Assembly: GCF_001544535.1 (NCBI RefSeq)
Contig: NZ_FCON02000051.1
Span: 1-52,126 of the forward strand
Length of the DNA: 52,126 bases
Direction: 5' to 3'
Source: Caballeronia choica
Lineage (GTDB): Bacteria; Pseudomonadota; Gammaproteobacteria; Burkholderiales; Burkholderiaceae
Shown piece after piece: positions 15,115 to 23,294 of this stretch. A model generated the notes under the pieces. That model made no database searches. It worked only from the letters and a program-made list of their open reading frames with translations, and was not told the DNA's origin. The position numbers were made by a program, and so were the translations under genes. Position 1 is the first letter of the stretch. Each line of letters opens with the position of its first letter.

Positions 15115-15806
15115 GTGTACGCCGTTTGATGTTTTTGCGCTTCCATGGAACTTGTTTTCTTTGCGGTTTATTTGCTCTGCCCCTGTCCGGGGCGGGACTC
15201 ACTTTCTTTGCTGCTGCAAAGAAAGTAAGCAAAGAAAGCAGCTTTCCACCGCCAGCCCTAACCCGTGTTCACTCGCGCTTGAAACGGAGTGGTTCAACCG
15301 GGGGAGTGTCGTTAGCGGGGTTTCAGCGTTGTTGGCATGTAGACAAGGCGCGCGCGTCGCACCGCCACACGAAGTGGACCAGCAGTCATTCATCCGTCTT
15401 GGCACTTCGTGCCCGACGACAGGTCTACAAAGCAGTGGTTATTTGAAGTATGCAGCAAGCACGAACGAGCAACGTAGCGATGGGTTTCTGTTTTGCCTGA
15501 CGGGTGAGCGCGTAGCGCGAGGCCGGATGCATGACTGCTGGTCCACTTCGTATAGCGGTGCGACGCCCGTACCTTTTCTACATGCCAACAACGATGAAAC
15601 CCCGCTAAGGACACTCCCCCGGTTGGACCACTCCGAGCGAGCGGTCTGGAGGCGCATGGCAAGGATTGGCGGTGTGAAGCTGCTTTCTTTGCTTACTTTC
15701 TTTGCAGCAGCAAAGAAAGTGAGTCCCGCCCCGGACAGGGGCAGAGCTAATAAACCAAAAACAAAACAAGTTCCATAGAAGCGCAAAAACATCAAACGGG
15801 TGTAAC
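15115..15806. repeat. Large palindromic intergenic element, copy A
   Basis: Left arm about 15121-15396 and right arm about 15524-15800 are inverted, near-identical over most of their length (one inner stretch, about 15253-15288, has diverged), around a 127-bp centre. Tips carry CGTTTGATG. Each arm holds a GCCCC/GGGGC hairpin (15179-15193) and an 11-bp stem ACTTTCTTTGC/GCAAAGAAAGT (15201-15226). The centre has GGCACTTCGTGCC (15401-15413) and GCGCGTAGCGC (15508-15518). It fills most of the 838-bp gap between divergent genes. Open frames across it break between copies, so I treat it as non-coding. No transposase seen. Could be a MITE-like element or a structured RNA/DNA. Confidence 0.85.
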
Positions 15807-15819
15807 CCAAAACCGACCC

Positions 15820-16491
15820 ATGACCATTCTAGTAATCGAAGACGACCGCAAGACCGGCGACTACCTGAAGAAAGGCCTGACCGAGTCCGGCTACCAGGTA
15901 GACCTCGTCCGCAACGGCACCGACGGTCTGCACCAGGCACTCGCGCACCCGTACGAACTGATCGTCCTCGACGTCATGCTCCCCGGCATCGACGGCTGGC
16001 AAATCATGTCGGCGTTGCGCGCGAAGCGTGACCTGCCCGTCATCTTCCTCACGGCACGCGATCACGTGACCGACCGCATCCACGGTCTCGAACTCGGCGC
16101 CGACGACTATCTCGTCAAGCCGTTTTCGTTCACCGAACTCGTGCTGCGCATCCGCACGCTGCTGCGTCGCGGCGTGGTACGCGAGGCAGATGTGTTCCAG
16201 GTCGCCGACCTGCACGTCGACGTGCTACGCCGGAAAGTCACGCGCCAAGGCCTCGACATCGCGCTCACCAACAAGGAATTCGCGCTGCTGCATCTCTTTT
16301 GCAAGCGACAGGGCGAAGCGCTCTCGCGCACGCTGATCGCATCGGAAGTGTGGGACATGAATTTCGACAGCGACACGAACGTGGTCGACGTCGCCATCAA
16401 GCGGCTGCGCGCGAAGATCGACCAGCCGTTCGATATCAAGCTGATTCACACCGTGCGCAGCATCGGCTATTCGTTCGGGGAGAATCCTTGA
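15820..16491 (+). CDS. OmpR-family response regulator (heavy-metal/CusR-IrlR type)
   Basis: 223 residues. Receiver domain with the acidic pair ED at 7-8, phospho-acceptor D51 ([10 protein letters not shown]), switch threonine in FLTAR and K100 (LVKPFSF), then a C-terminal winged helix (about 128-220) with [13 protein letters not shown]. The receiver resembles CopR/CusR/IrlR proteins often tied to copper, zinc or other envelope stress. Starts only about 14 bp after the palindromic repeat ends, so its promoter must lie within or beyond that element. Overlaps or nearly touches the kinase gene downstream. Confidence 0.93.
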   Translation: MTILVIEDDRKTGDYLKKGLTESGYQVDLVRNGTDGLHQALAHPYELIVLDVMLPGIDGWQIMSALRAKRDLPVIFLTARDHVTDRIHGLELGADDYLVKPFSFTELVLRIRTLLRRGVVREADVFQVADLHVDVLRRKVTRQGLDIALTNKEFALLHLFCKRQGEALSRTLIASEVWDMNFDSDTNVVDVAIKRLRAKIDQPFDIKLIHTVRSIGYSFGENP

Positions 16492-16502
16492 AGACGGAGC
16501 GC

Positions 16503-17924
16503 ATGAGAGCGCCCTCGCGCTCGCTCGCCGTTCGCATCACCGGCCTCTTTGCGCTGATCGTGTGCGTGGTCGTCGGGATGGTCGGCGCGTCGCTCTATGA
16601 CGCCACGAATTCCGCGCTGTCCACGCGGGCGGACTATCAACTGATCGGTCGCGTCGAACACTTTCGATCGCTCCTGCATGACATGTACACGATCACGCAG
16701 ATCGAATCGCGCCCGCGTCTCTTCGAAACGATGCTCGGCGACCGGCAGGACGTCATCATCTTTCGCCGCGCCGGCGTCGCGCCGTTCATCAACGTCAATC
16801 CGGAACACAGGCCGTTGCCGCCGCTCACGCCCGTGCCGGTCACGAGTCCGGTCACGCTCGACGCGCTCTACGAAGGCAAGAGCGCCGACGGCGTGAGCAT
16901 GCGCTGGGTCGCCGCGCAGGCACGGATCGGCGCGAGCGGCGAAATGGTCGAGATCATCGCCGCGCACACGATGACGCAGGAAGCACGCGTGCTCTCCGCC
17001 TACCTGGTGCGCGTGTGGATCACGGTGATCGGCGCGGTGCTGGTGACGGTGCTGCTCGCGTACTGGGTGTCGAGCCGCGGACTGAGGCCGGCAAGGGCGA
17101 TGGCCGCCAAAGCCGCCGAGATCACGCCGGACCGGATGTCGGCACGGCTCGATGTCGCGAACGCGCCGGCCGAACTCCAGAGTCTCGCGGAGTCGTTCAA
17201 CGCAATGCTCGATCGCCTCGCGACGGGCTATCAACGATTGCTGCAATTCTCCGCGGACCTCGCGCACGAAGTGCGCACGCCGATCGGCGTGTTGATCGGC
17301 CAGACGCAGGTCACGCTCGCGCACACGCGCAGCGCCGCCGAATATCGCAGCGTGCTTGAATCGAATCTCGAAGAGCTGGAACGGCTCGGGCGGATCGCGC
17401 AGAACATCCTCTTTCTCGCGCAAGCCGATCACGAAGCGCAGCAGATCGAGCGCACGCGCCTCGTCATCCGCGAGGAGCTGGAGACGATACGAACCTACTT
17501 CGAAGGCATCGCCGACGAACGGCAGATCACGTTCGAAGTTGCCGCCGAAGGCGAAATGGTTGCACATGCAATCATGTGCCGGCGGGCGATCGGCAATGTC
17601 GTCGTCAACGCGGTGCGTTATGCGACGCCGGGCACCGTCGTGCGCCTGTCGGGCCGCGCGGACGCGGAAGGCGCGAGTATCGTCATCGGCAATCAAGGCG
17701 AGCCGATCGCGGCCGACGTGCTGGCGCGCCTCTTCGACCGCTTCTATCGCGGCGATGCGGCGCGCAGTGAATTCACGGAATCGAGCGGACTCGGGCTCGC
17801 GATCGTGCAGGCCATCATGCACCTGCACGGCGGACATGCGTCGGCTACGTGCACGCGCGACGGATGGATAGAATTCACGTTACGCTTTGCCAACTCCGAC
17901 GCCAATACGACCCTCAACCCGTAG
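16503..17924 (+). CDS. Sensor histidine kinase partner of the response regulator
   Basis: 473 residues from ATG 16503 (CGGAG just upstream). A TTG at 16488, overlapping the regulator's stop codon, is an alternative start with GGGGAG before it. Domain order: TM helix about 10-31, periplasmic sensor about 32-165, second TM about 168-190, HAMP about 191-242, HisKA with H255 (ADLAHEVRTPIG) and HATPase with N-box NVVVNAVRYATPG, GNQGEP and SGLGLAIVQ. The layout and short HATPase match heavy-metal sensor kinases. No metal-efflux genes lie nearby, so the stimulus is open. Confidence 0.92.
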   Translation: MRAPSRSLAVRITGLFALIVCVVVGMVGASLYDATNSALSTRADYQLIGRVEHFRSLLHDMYTITQIESRPRLFETMLGDRQDVIIFRRAGVAPFINVNPEHRPLPPLTPVPVTSPVTLDALYEGKSADGVSMRWVAAQARIGASGEMVEIIAAHTMTQEARVLSAYLVRVWITVIGAVLVTVLLAYWVSSRGLRPARAMAAKAAEITPDRMSARLDVANAPAELQSLAESFNAMLDRLATGYQRLLQFSADLAHEVRTPIGVLIGQTQVTLAHTRSAAEYRSVLESNLEELERLGRIAQNILFLAQADHEAQQIERTRLVIREELETIRTYFEGIADERQITFEVAAEGEMVAHAIMCRRAIGNVVVNAVRYATPGTVVRLSGRADAEGASIVIGNQGEPIAADVLARLFDRFYRGDAARSEFTESSGLGLAIVQAIMHLHGGHASATCTRDGWIEFTLRFANSDANTTLNP

Positions 17925-17932
17925 CCGCGACG

Positions 17933-18328
17933 ATGCAACTACTCGACCACGTTTCCATCGGCGTGCCCGATCTCGACGCTGCGCGTCCCTTCTACGACGC
18001 GATCATGCGCGCGCTCGGCGCAGCCAAGGTGTATGACATCGAAGGCGCTTTGGGCTATGGCGAGCGCTGCGACGCGAACGACACCGCATCGACGTATCTC
18101 GCCGTGTACGAAGACGCCGGCGCCATCGGCGAGAACAAACGGCACTGGTGTTTCAAGGCGGCGTCGCGCGCGGCGGTCAATGCGTTCCATCAGGCCGGGC
18201 TCGAACACGGCGGGCGCTGCGGCGGCGCGCCCGGCCTTCGGTCGGACTACCATCCGCACTATTACGCCGCCTTTCTCTTCGATCCCGCCGGCAATCGCGT
18301 GGAAGCGGTCTGCCACGCACGCGCGTAA
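17933..18328 (+). CDS. VOC (glyoxalase/bleomycin resistance) family protein
   Basis: 131 residues. Two beta-alpha-beta-beta-beta modules: LDHVSIGVPDLDAARPFYDAIM at the start and DYHPHYYAAFLFDPAGNRVEAVCH at the end, placing metal-binding histidine and glutamate where VOC enzymes have them. Begins 8 bp after the kinase stop, so probably co-transcribed, and its stop abuts the stop codon of the convergent oxidoreductase. Substrate unknown. Confidence 0.85.
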   Translation: MQLLDHVSIGVPDLDAARPFYDAIMRALGAAKVYDIEGALGYGERCDANDTASTYLAVYEDAGAIGENKRHWCFKAASRAAVNAFHQAGLEHGGRCGGAPGLRSDYHPHYYAAFLFDPAGNRVEAVCHARA

Positions 18329-20152
18329 TCAGGCACGCCGCGCGGCGCACACCGCATCGAGCGCTCGTTCCTGACCCAGCGCGAGCAACCCGTGAATCTG
18401 CGCGACCACGGCCGCGCCCTCGCCGACCGCGGCGGCCACGCGTTTCGTCGATGCGGAGCGCACGTCGCCGATCGCGAACACGCCCGGCACGCTGGTTTCG
18501 AGCGCGGGTGCGCCCGGCGGCTGGCCTTCATGGGCCTCGGGTCCGGTCAGCACGAAGCCCTTGCCGTCGACGTTCACATTGCAGCCGGAGAGCCACGCGG
18601 TATTCGGATCGGCGCCGGTGAAGAGAAACAGATGCCGCACCGGAAACGCAAGCGGGCCGTCTGGCGTCTTGCAGTTCACCGCCGTCAGCCCGCGCTCGTC
18701 GCCATCGAGCGACGTGATCTCCGTGCGCGCATGCAAGGTCACGTTCGGCAACGAAGCGAGCCGGTCGATGAGATAGCGTGACATGCTCGACGCGAGCCCC
18801 CTGCCGCGAATCAGCACATGCACGTGCGCGCAATGCGACGCGAGGTAGACGGCGCCCTGCCCGGCCGAATTGCCGCCGCCGACGAGCACCACTTCCGAGT
18901 CCTTGCACAGCTTGGCCTCGACCGGCGACGCCCAGTAATACGTGCCGCGCCCCTCGAAGCGTTCGAGCCCTTCGATCGTGGGCCGCCGGTACGCGGCGCC
19001 GGTCGCGATCACGACCGTGCGCGACGACACGAGCGCGCCGTTCATGAGTTCGACCTGGATCGGCGCGCGGTCGCAGTGCAGCGCCTTGATCTCGCTGGGA
19101 ATCGCGATGTGCGCGCCGAATTTCTGCGCCTGCACGAACGCGCGGCCGGCGAGCGCCTGGCCGGAGATGCCGGTCGGAAAGCCGAGATAGTTTTCGATGC
19201 GCGAGCTTGCCCCCGCCTGACCGCCGGGCGCGCGGCAATCGAACACGACCACCGACAGCCCTTCGGATGCCGCGTACACCGCCGTCGCGAGTCCGGCCGG
19301 CCCCGCGCCGACGACCGCGACATCGTAGATATGCGCCGGGTCGAATTCCGGCAGCCAGCCGAGCTGCGACGCGACCTGGTTTTCATCGGGCGCGCGCAGC
19401 ACCGTGCCGTCCGGGCAGATCACGAGCGGGAAATCGGCCTTCGACGCCGAGATGCGCTCCAAGAGCGCGATCGCGTCGGGATCGGCGCACGCGTCGATCA
19501 CGGTATGCGGATAGCCGTTGCGGCGCAGGAAGCCTTGCAGCGCGACGAGCTTGCCGTCGTCGGACTTGCCGAGCAGCACCGGCCCGCTGCCTTTCTCGAT
19601 CAGGCCGACGCGCCGCAGGATCAGCGCGCGCATGATCTTCTCGCCGAGTTCCGCTTCGGCGACGAGCAGCGCCCGCAGCCGCTCGGGCGGAATCACGATG
19701 CCTTCCACGTGATCGAGCGCGTAGCCGTCGACGAGACATGGCTTGCCCGAAAGCTGCGCGATCTCCGCAAGGAACTGGCCCGGCGGCTGGTCGATGATCA
19801 GGTGCACGTTGCCGATCGCGTCGCGCCGGTTGATCCGCACGTGGCCCTCCAGCACGACGACCATGCCGCGCCCGACATCGCCCATCCTGAACATGCTCTC
19901 GCCGGCCTTCCATTGCTCGATCGTGCCGAAGCGGCGCATGCGCATGATTTCGGCATCGGTGAGCTTCGGAAACATCTGGTGCGCGCGCGTTTCGAGCGGG
20001 GAAAACGGCGCGTCCTCGCCCGCGCTGCCGGGCGCGGAGTTCGTCCCGGTCGGCATCACGTTGGGATCTTCCTGTGGCGTGTCGCGAGAATCCCAGGTCA
20101 TCACACCGGGGTAAAGTTCGCGTGACGGCTCACCGCCCGTACCTGTACTCAT
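18329..20152 (-). CDS. cNMP-binding / thioredoxin-like / FAD-NAD(P) oxidoreductase fusion
   Basis: 607 residues from ATG 20152, whose bases overlap the upstream gene's stop as ATGA. A disordered N-terminus (1-55) is followed by a CRP-like cyclic-nucleotide-binding domain (about 62-185, no DNA-binding helix), a degenerate thioredoxin-fold segment (about 190-266) and a thioredoxin-reductase-like module with FAD motif GAGPAG (282-287), NAD(P) motif VGGGNSAGQ and C-terminal AIGDVRS. The CxxC redox pair normal for TrxR in its NADPH domain is missing, so it cannot act as a classical TrxR. It could link nucleotide signals to a redox reaction (inference). Its stop touches the VOC gene's stop. Confidence 0.85.
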   Translation of the reverse strand: MSTGTGGEPSRELYPGVMTWDSRDTPQEDPNVMPTGTNSAPGSAGEDAPFSPLETRAHQMFPKLTDAEIMRMRRFGTIEQWKAGESMFRMGDVGRGMVVVLEGHVRINRRDAIGNVHLIIDQPPGQFLAEIAQLSGKPCLVDGYALDHVEGIVIPPERLRALLVAEAELGEKIMRALILRRVGLIEKGSGPVLLGKSDDGKLVALQGFLRRNGYPHTVIDACADPDAIALLERISASKADFPLVICPDGTVLRAPDENQVASQLGWLPEFDPAHIYDVAVVGAGPAGLATAVYAASEGLSVVVFDCRAPGGQAGASSRIENYLGFPTGISGQALAGRAFVQAQKFGAHIAIPSEIKALHCDRAPIQVELMNGALVSSRTVVIATGAAYRRPTIEGLERFEGRGTYYWASPVEAKLCKDSEVVLVGGGNSAGQGAVYLASHCAHVHVLIRGRGLASSMSRYLIDRLASLPNVTLHARTEITSLDGDERGLTAVNCKTPDGPLAFPVRHLFLFTGADPNTAWLSGCNVNVDGKGFVLTGPEAHEGQPPGAPALETSVPGVFAIGDVRSASTKRVAAAVGEGAAVVAQIHGLLALGQERALDAVCAARRA

Positions 20153-21231
20153 GCGCGATCTCCATGTGGAAAACCAGCTTCTTGCAGGGATGCGGAACCT
20201 GACGAGGCTTTGACGGGCCACGGGCACATCGCGGCCATCTCGCTGACTTCCGCGGTCATCACGGGGTCGCCGCCAAATTCAGTAAGCGGTGCGACCTCGA
20301 AGCCGGCGAGACGCCACGCGTCGAGGCCGCCGGTGAGCGGCACGACGTCTCTGAAACCCGCGTTGCGCAAGGTCTTCGCCATCCAGGCGGCCGAAACTTC
20401 GTTCGGGCACGAGCAATAGATGACGATCTTCTGCGCCGGGTCGTACTCCAAGATGATCTTCTGAAGTTCGCGTTCGTCCGCGAACACGGAGCCCGGAATC
20501 GTGAACGGATCGAGCATGCGCTTCTCGCGCGAACGGATGTCGAAGATCGTCGGCAGCGGCTTGTCTTCCATCAGCGCGTAGAGTTCCTCGACGGTGAGGC
20601 GCGCCTTTTCGAGCGTCGCCATCAGCGCACGACGGCGCCACCAGCGATACGCGATGTACGCCGCGAGCAGCACCGCCACGACCATGATCGCCTGCCGGCC
20701 GAGTCGCGCGATCAGCGCGAACAGCATCTCCAGTTCCGCCGCGAACACCACGCCAAGCGCGAGCCCGACCGCCGCCCACAGCGCGATGCCGGCGCCGTCG
20801 TGCGCGATGAAGCTGCGCAGGCGCACGCCCATCGCGCCCGCGAGCGGCACCGACACCAGCGACAGCCCCGGAATGAACTTCGCGACGAGCAGCACGCGCA
20901 CACCCCAGCGGCCGAAGAAGCGCTCGGTTTTCTTCACGCACGTATCGCGCGAGAGCGAGAGCTTGCAGATGGTCTTGAGCGTGCGGTCGCCATAGCGCCG
21001 GCCGCCCTGGAACCAGACGAGATCGCCGAGCACGCCGCCCGCAACCGCAAGACACAGCATGCCGAGAAGCGGCAGCATCACGCCGGTGCCGCGCAGCGAC
21101 ATCACCTCGACGGATGCACCGACGACGATCAGCGTCGGCAAGGCGGGCACGGGCAGCCCGAGGGCCGCGCCCAGAACGTTGACGAAGACGATCGCCGGGC
21201 CAAACCGATCGACAAGGTCATGCAGCAACAT
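20149..21231 (-). CDS. DedA-family membrane protein fused to a rhodanese domain
   Basis: 360 residues from ATG 21231 with GGGAGA upstream. Residues about 1-195 are a DedA/VTT transporter-like domain with several helices and the motif FIPGLSLVSVPLAGAM. Residues about 215-325 form a rhodanese domain with the active loop IYCSCPNEVS and cysteine, then a tail of about 35 residues. Rhodaneses move sulfane sulfur. The 4-bp overlap with the downstream oxidoreductase gene means the two are made together, suggesting a sulfur or redox function at the inner membrane. Precise role unknown. Confidence 0.88.
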   Translation of the reverse strand: MLLHDLVDRFGPAIVFVNVLGAALGLPVPALPTLIVVGASVEVMSLRGTGVMLPLLGMLCLAVAGGVLGDLVWFQGGRRYGDRTLKTICKLSLSRDTCVKKTERFFGRWGVRVLLVAKFIPGLSLVSVPLAGAMGVRLRSFIAHDGAGIALWAAVGLALGVVFAAELEMLFALIARLGRQAIMVVAVLLAAYIAYRWWRRRALMATLEKARLTVEELYALMEDKPLPTIFDIRSREKRMLDPFTIPGSVFADERELQKIILEYDPAQKIVIYCSCPNEVSAAWMAKTLRNAGFRDVVPLTGGLDAWRLAGFEVAPLTEFGGDPVMTAEVSEMAAMCPWPVKASSGSASLQEAGFPHGDRA

Positions 21232-21419
21232 GGAAGTCTCCCGCACACGAGGTGAAGTGGCGTAAATCGAGGGTGACGAAGGGGCTTTTTGCGATGTGCG
21301 CGAGAGCGCGGTCTGACTTCACGCGCCGATGCAGGCCGGTGCCGAACCGGCTTCGTCACATTAAAGAGATGAGTGTAGCGCGGATTGCGGCAAGGCACCT
21401 TGGACCGCGCCCGAAGGCC

Positions 21420-21442
21420 GGCGCCGCAAGAGTTGCGGCGCC
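21420..21442. other. 10-bp perfect hairpin downstream of denD
   Basis: GGCGCCGCAA (21420-21429) pairs with TTGCGGCGCC (21433-21442) with a GAG loop. It lies in the 266-bp gap between the start of the DedA gene and the end of the denD operon, about 55 bp after denD on the minus strand. No T-run on either strand; possibly a Rho-assisted or processed 3' end. The rest of the gap shows nothing else I recognise. Confidence 0.45.
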
Positions 21443-21497
21443 GTGTGGAGTGAATGCTTAATGCCTGACGAGCCTTAAGCGACGCGCGCTCGGATGT

Positions 21498-22454
21498 TCA
21501 GCCACGCTCGTCGGCGAGATAGGCGCGGATCACGTCGGCGAAGGTCTTGTCGCCTTGCAGGCCGAGCTGTGTCGCGCGGGTCGTGTCCCACGCGCCGGGC
21601 CAGCTTCCGACGATCTTCTCGACGCGCTCGTCGCGCTGCCAGTCGATGCGCGCGACGGCCTCTTCGCCCGCTACTTCGCGCAGCGCCTCGACCATCTCGT
21701 TCACGCTCACCGACAGGCCCGGCAAGTTCACCACTGGCCGATTGCCGAGCGCTGCACGATCGATTTCGAGGCCGGCGATCAGCGCTTCAATCGCGCTTTT
21801 CGGCGACAGCAGCCAAAGGCGCGTTTCGCCATCGACCGGGCACACGGCGCGCTCGCCGTTCAGCGGCTCGCGGATGATACCGCTCGCAAACGACGAAGCC
21901 GCCGCGTTTGGCTTGCCCGGACGCACGCTGATGGTCGGCAGGCGCAGCACGCGGCCGTCGACGAAACCGCGTCGTGCGTAATCGGAGAGCAGCAATTCGG
22001 CGATTGCTTTCTGCGTTCCATACGACGATTGCGGATTGAGCGCGGTGTCGTCCTGCACGATCTCCGGCAGCACGCCGCCATAGACCGCCACCGAGCTCGT
22101 GAACAGCACGCGCGGCGCGTGGCCGAGCGCGCGGCACACTTCGAGCAGCAGGCGCGACGCATCGAGGTTGATGCGCATGCCGAGGTCGAAATCCGCTTCC
22201 GCCTGCCCGCTCACGATCGCGGCGAGATGGAAGATGGCTTGCGTATCGGTATCGATCACGCGCTCGAGCACACTGCGATCGGCGATGTCGCCGGTTTCGA
22301 CGCGCACGCGCTTATCGCTGAAATCGTTCGCGCCCACGACGTCGAGCAACACCAGTTCGGTGACCGGCTGGCCGTTCAGTTCGTTGCGATCGAGGAGACG
22401 GCGCGCGAGGCGCTGTCCAAGGAATCCGGCGCCGCCGGTAATCAGGATTTTCAT
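21498..22454 (-). CDS. denD: D-erythronate dehydrogenase
   Basis: 318 residues from ATG 22454; a GTG at 22466 would add four. Extended SDR/epimerase family: GGAGFLGQ near the start binds NAD, and SSYGTQKA supplies the YxxxK catalytic pair. DenD oxidises D-erythronate to 2-oxo-tetronate. Assigned by homology pattern and because all other steps of the tetronate pathway are in the same operon, namely ltnD, otnK, otnC, MFS and otnI. Last gene of that operon. Confidence 0.88.
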   Translation of the reverse strand: MKILITGGAGFLGQRLARRLLDRNELNGQPVTELVLLDVVGANDFSDKRVRVETGDIADRSVLERVIDTDTQAIFHLAAIVSGQAEADFDLGMRINLDASRLLLEVCRALGHAPRVLFTSSVAVYGGVLPEIVQDDTALNPQSSYGTQKAIAELLLSDYARRGFVDGRVLRLPTISVRPGKPNAAASSFASGIIREPLNGERAVCPVDGETRLWLLSPKSAIEALIAGLEIDRAALGNRPVVNLPGLSVSVNEMVEALREVAGEEAVARIDWQRDERVEKIVGSWPGAWDTTRATQLGLQGDKTFADVIRAYLADERG

Positions 22455-22475
22455 GGTCTTGTTCACGCACGCAGG

Positions 22476-23273
22476 TTATGCACGTTGCAGATACGGTTTG
22501 AGCCAGCCGAGGCCAGCGGACGTCGCCGCACGCGGACGATATTCGCAGCCGATCCAGCCGTCGTAGCCGAGCGAATCGATCAGGTCGAACAGATACGGAT
22601 AGTTGAGTTCCCCGATATCGGGTTCATGCCGCTCCGGCACGCCCGCGATCTGGATATGGCCGACGCCCGCGTTCGGCCGCTTCATGTCGCGCTTGAGTTT
22701 CACCGCGAGGTCGCCTTCGACGATCTGGCAGTGATAGCAGTCGAACTGCACTTGCAGGTTCGGCGCGCCGACTTCGTCGCAGACCGACTGCGCGTCGTCC
22801 TGGCGATTCAGGAAGAAGCCGGGAATGTCGCGCGTGTTGATCGGCTCGATGACGATCGTCACGCCTGCCGGTTTCGCCGCGCTCGCCGCCACTTCCAGGT
22901 TCTTCAGGTAGACCGCGCGATGCTGCTCGCGCGACTGCCCGGGCGCGATCAATCCGGCCATCACATGCAGCTTCGTGTTGCCGAGCGCGGCCGTGTATTC
23001 CAGCGCTTTATCGAGCGCGCGGCGGAACTCGTCCTCGCGTCCCGGCAGCGACGCGATGCCGCGCTCGCCCGCCGCCCAGTCGCCGGGCGGCGCGTTGAAC
23101 AGCGCCTGCGTCAGGCCGTGCTCGTCGAGGCGCGCCTTGATGTCGGCGGCGGGGAAATCGTAGGGGAACAGGAACTCGACGGCCTTGAAACCGTCCTTCG
23201 CCGCGGCGGCGAAACGGTCGAGGAACGCGTGCTCGTTGTACATCATCGAGAGATTGGCGGCAAAGCGGGGCAT
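22476..23273 (-). CDS. otnI: 2-oxo-tetronate isomerase (hydroxypyruvate isomerase family)
   Basis: 265 residues, TIM-barrel sugar isomerase family close to hydroxypyruvate isomerase Hyi. Begins [21 protein letters not shown]; metal-ligand regions [30 protein letters not shown] and IGCEYRP are in place. In the tetronate pathway it turns 2-oxo-tetronate into 3-oxo-tetronate; operon context favours this over hydroxypyruvate. 21 bp downstream of the MFS gene and 22 bp upstream of denD. Confidence 0.88.
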   Translation of the reverse strand: MPRFAANLSMMYNEHAFLDRFAAAAKDGFKAVEFLFPYDFPAADIKARLDEHGLTQALFNAPPGDWAAGERGIASLPGREDEFRRALDKALEYTAALGNTKLHVMAGLIAPGQSREQHRAVYLKNLEVAASAAKPAGVTIVIEPINTRDIPGFFLNRQDDAQSVCDEVGAPNLQVQFDCYHCQIVEGDLAVKLKRDMKRPNAGVGHIQIAGVPERHEPDIGELNYPYLFDLIDSLGYDGWIGCEYRPRAATSAGLGWLKPYLQRA

Positions 23274-23294
23274 TGCATCGACTCCTTGATGGGT

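Noticed and set aside
15152-15778. Open reading frame of about 208 residues across palindromic copy A, with similar frames in copies B and C (FAAAKKVSKESS-type peptides).
   Set aside because: The copies differ by single-base indels that shift the frame, both strands give similar open frames because the DNA is palindromic, and there is no ribosome binding site. Treated as non-coding.
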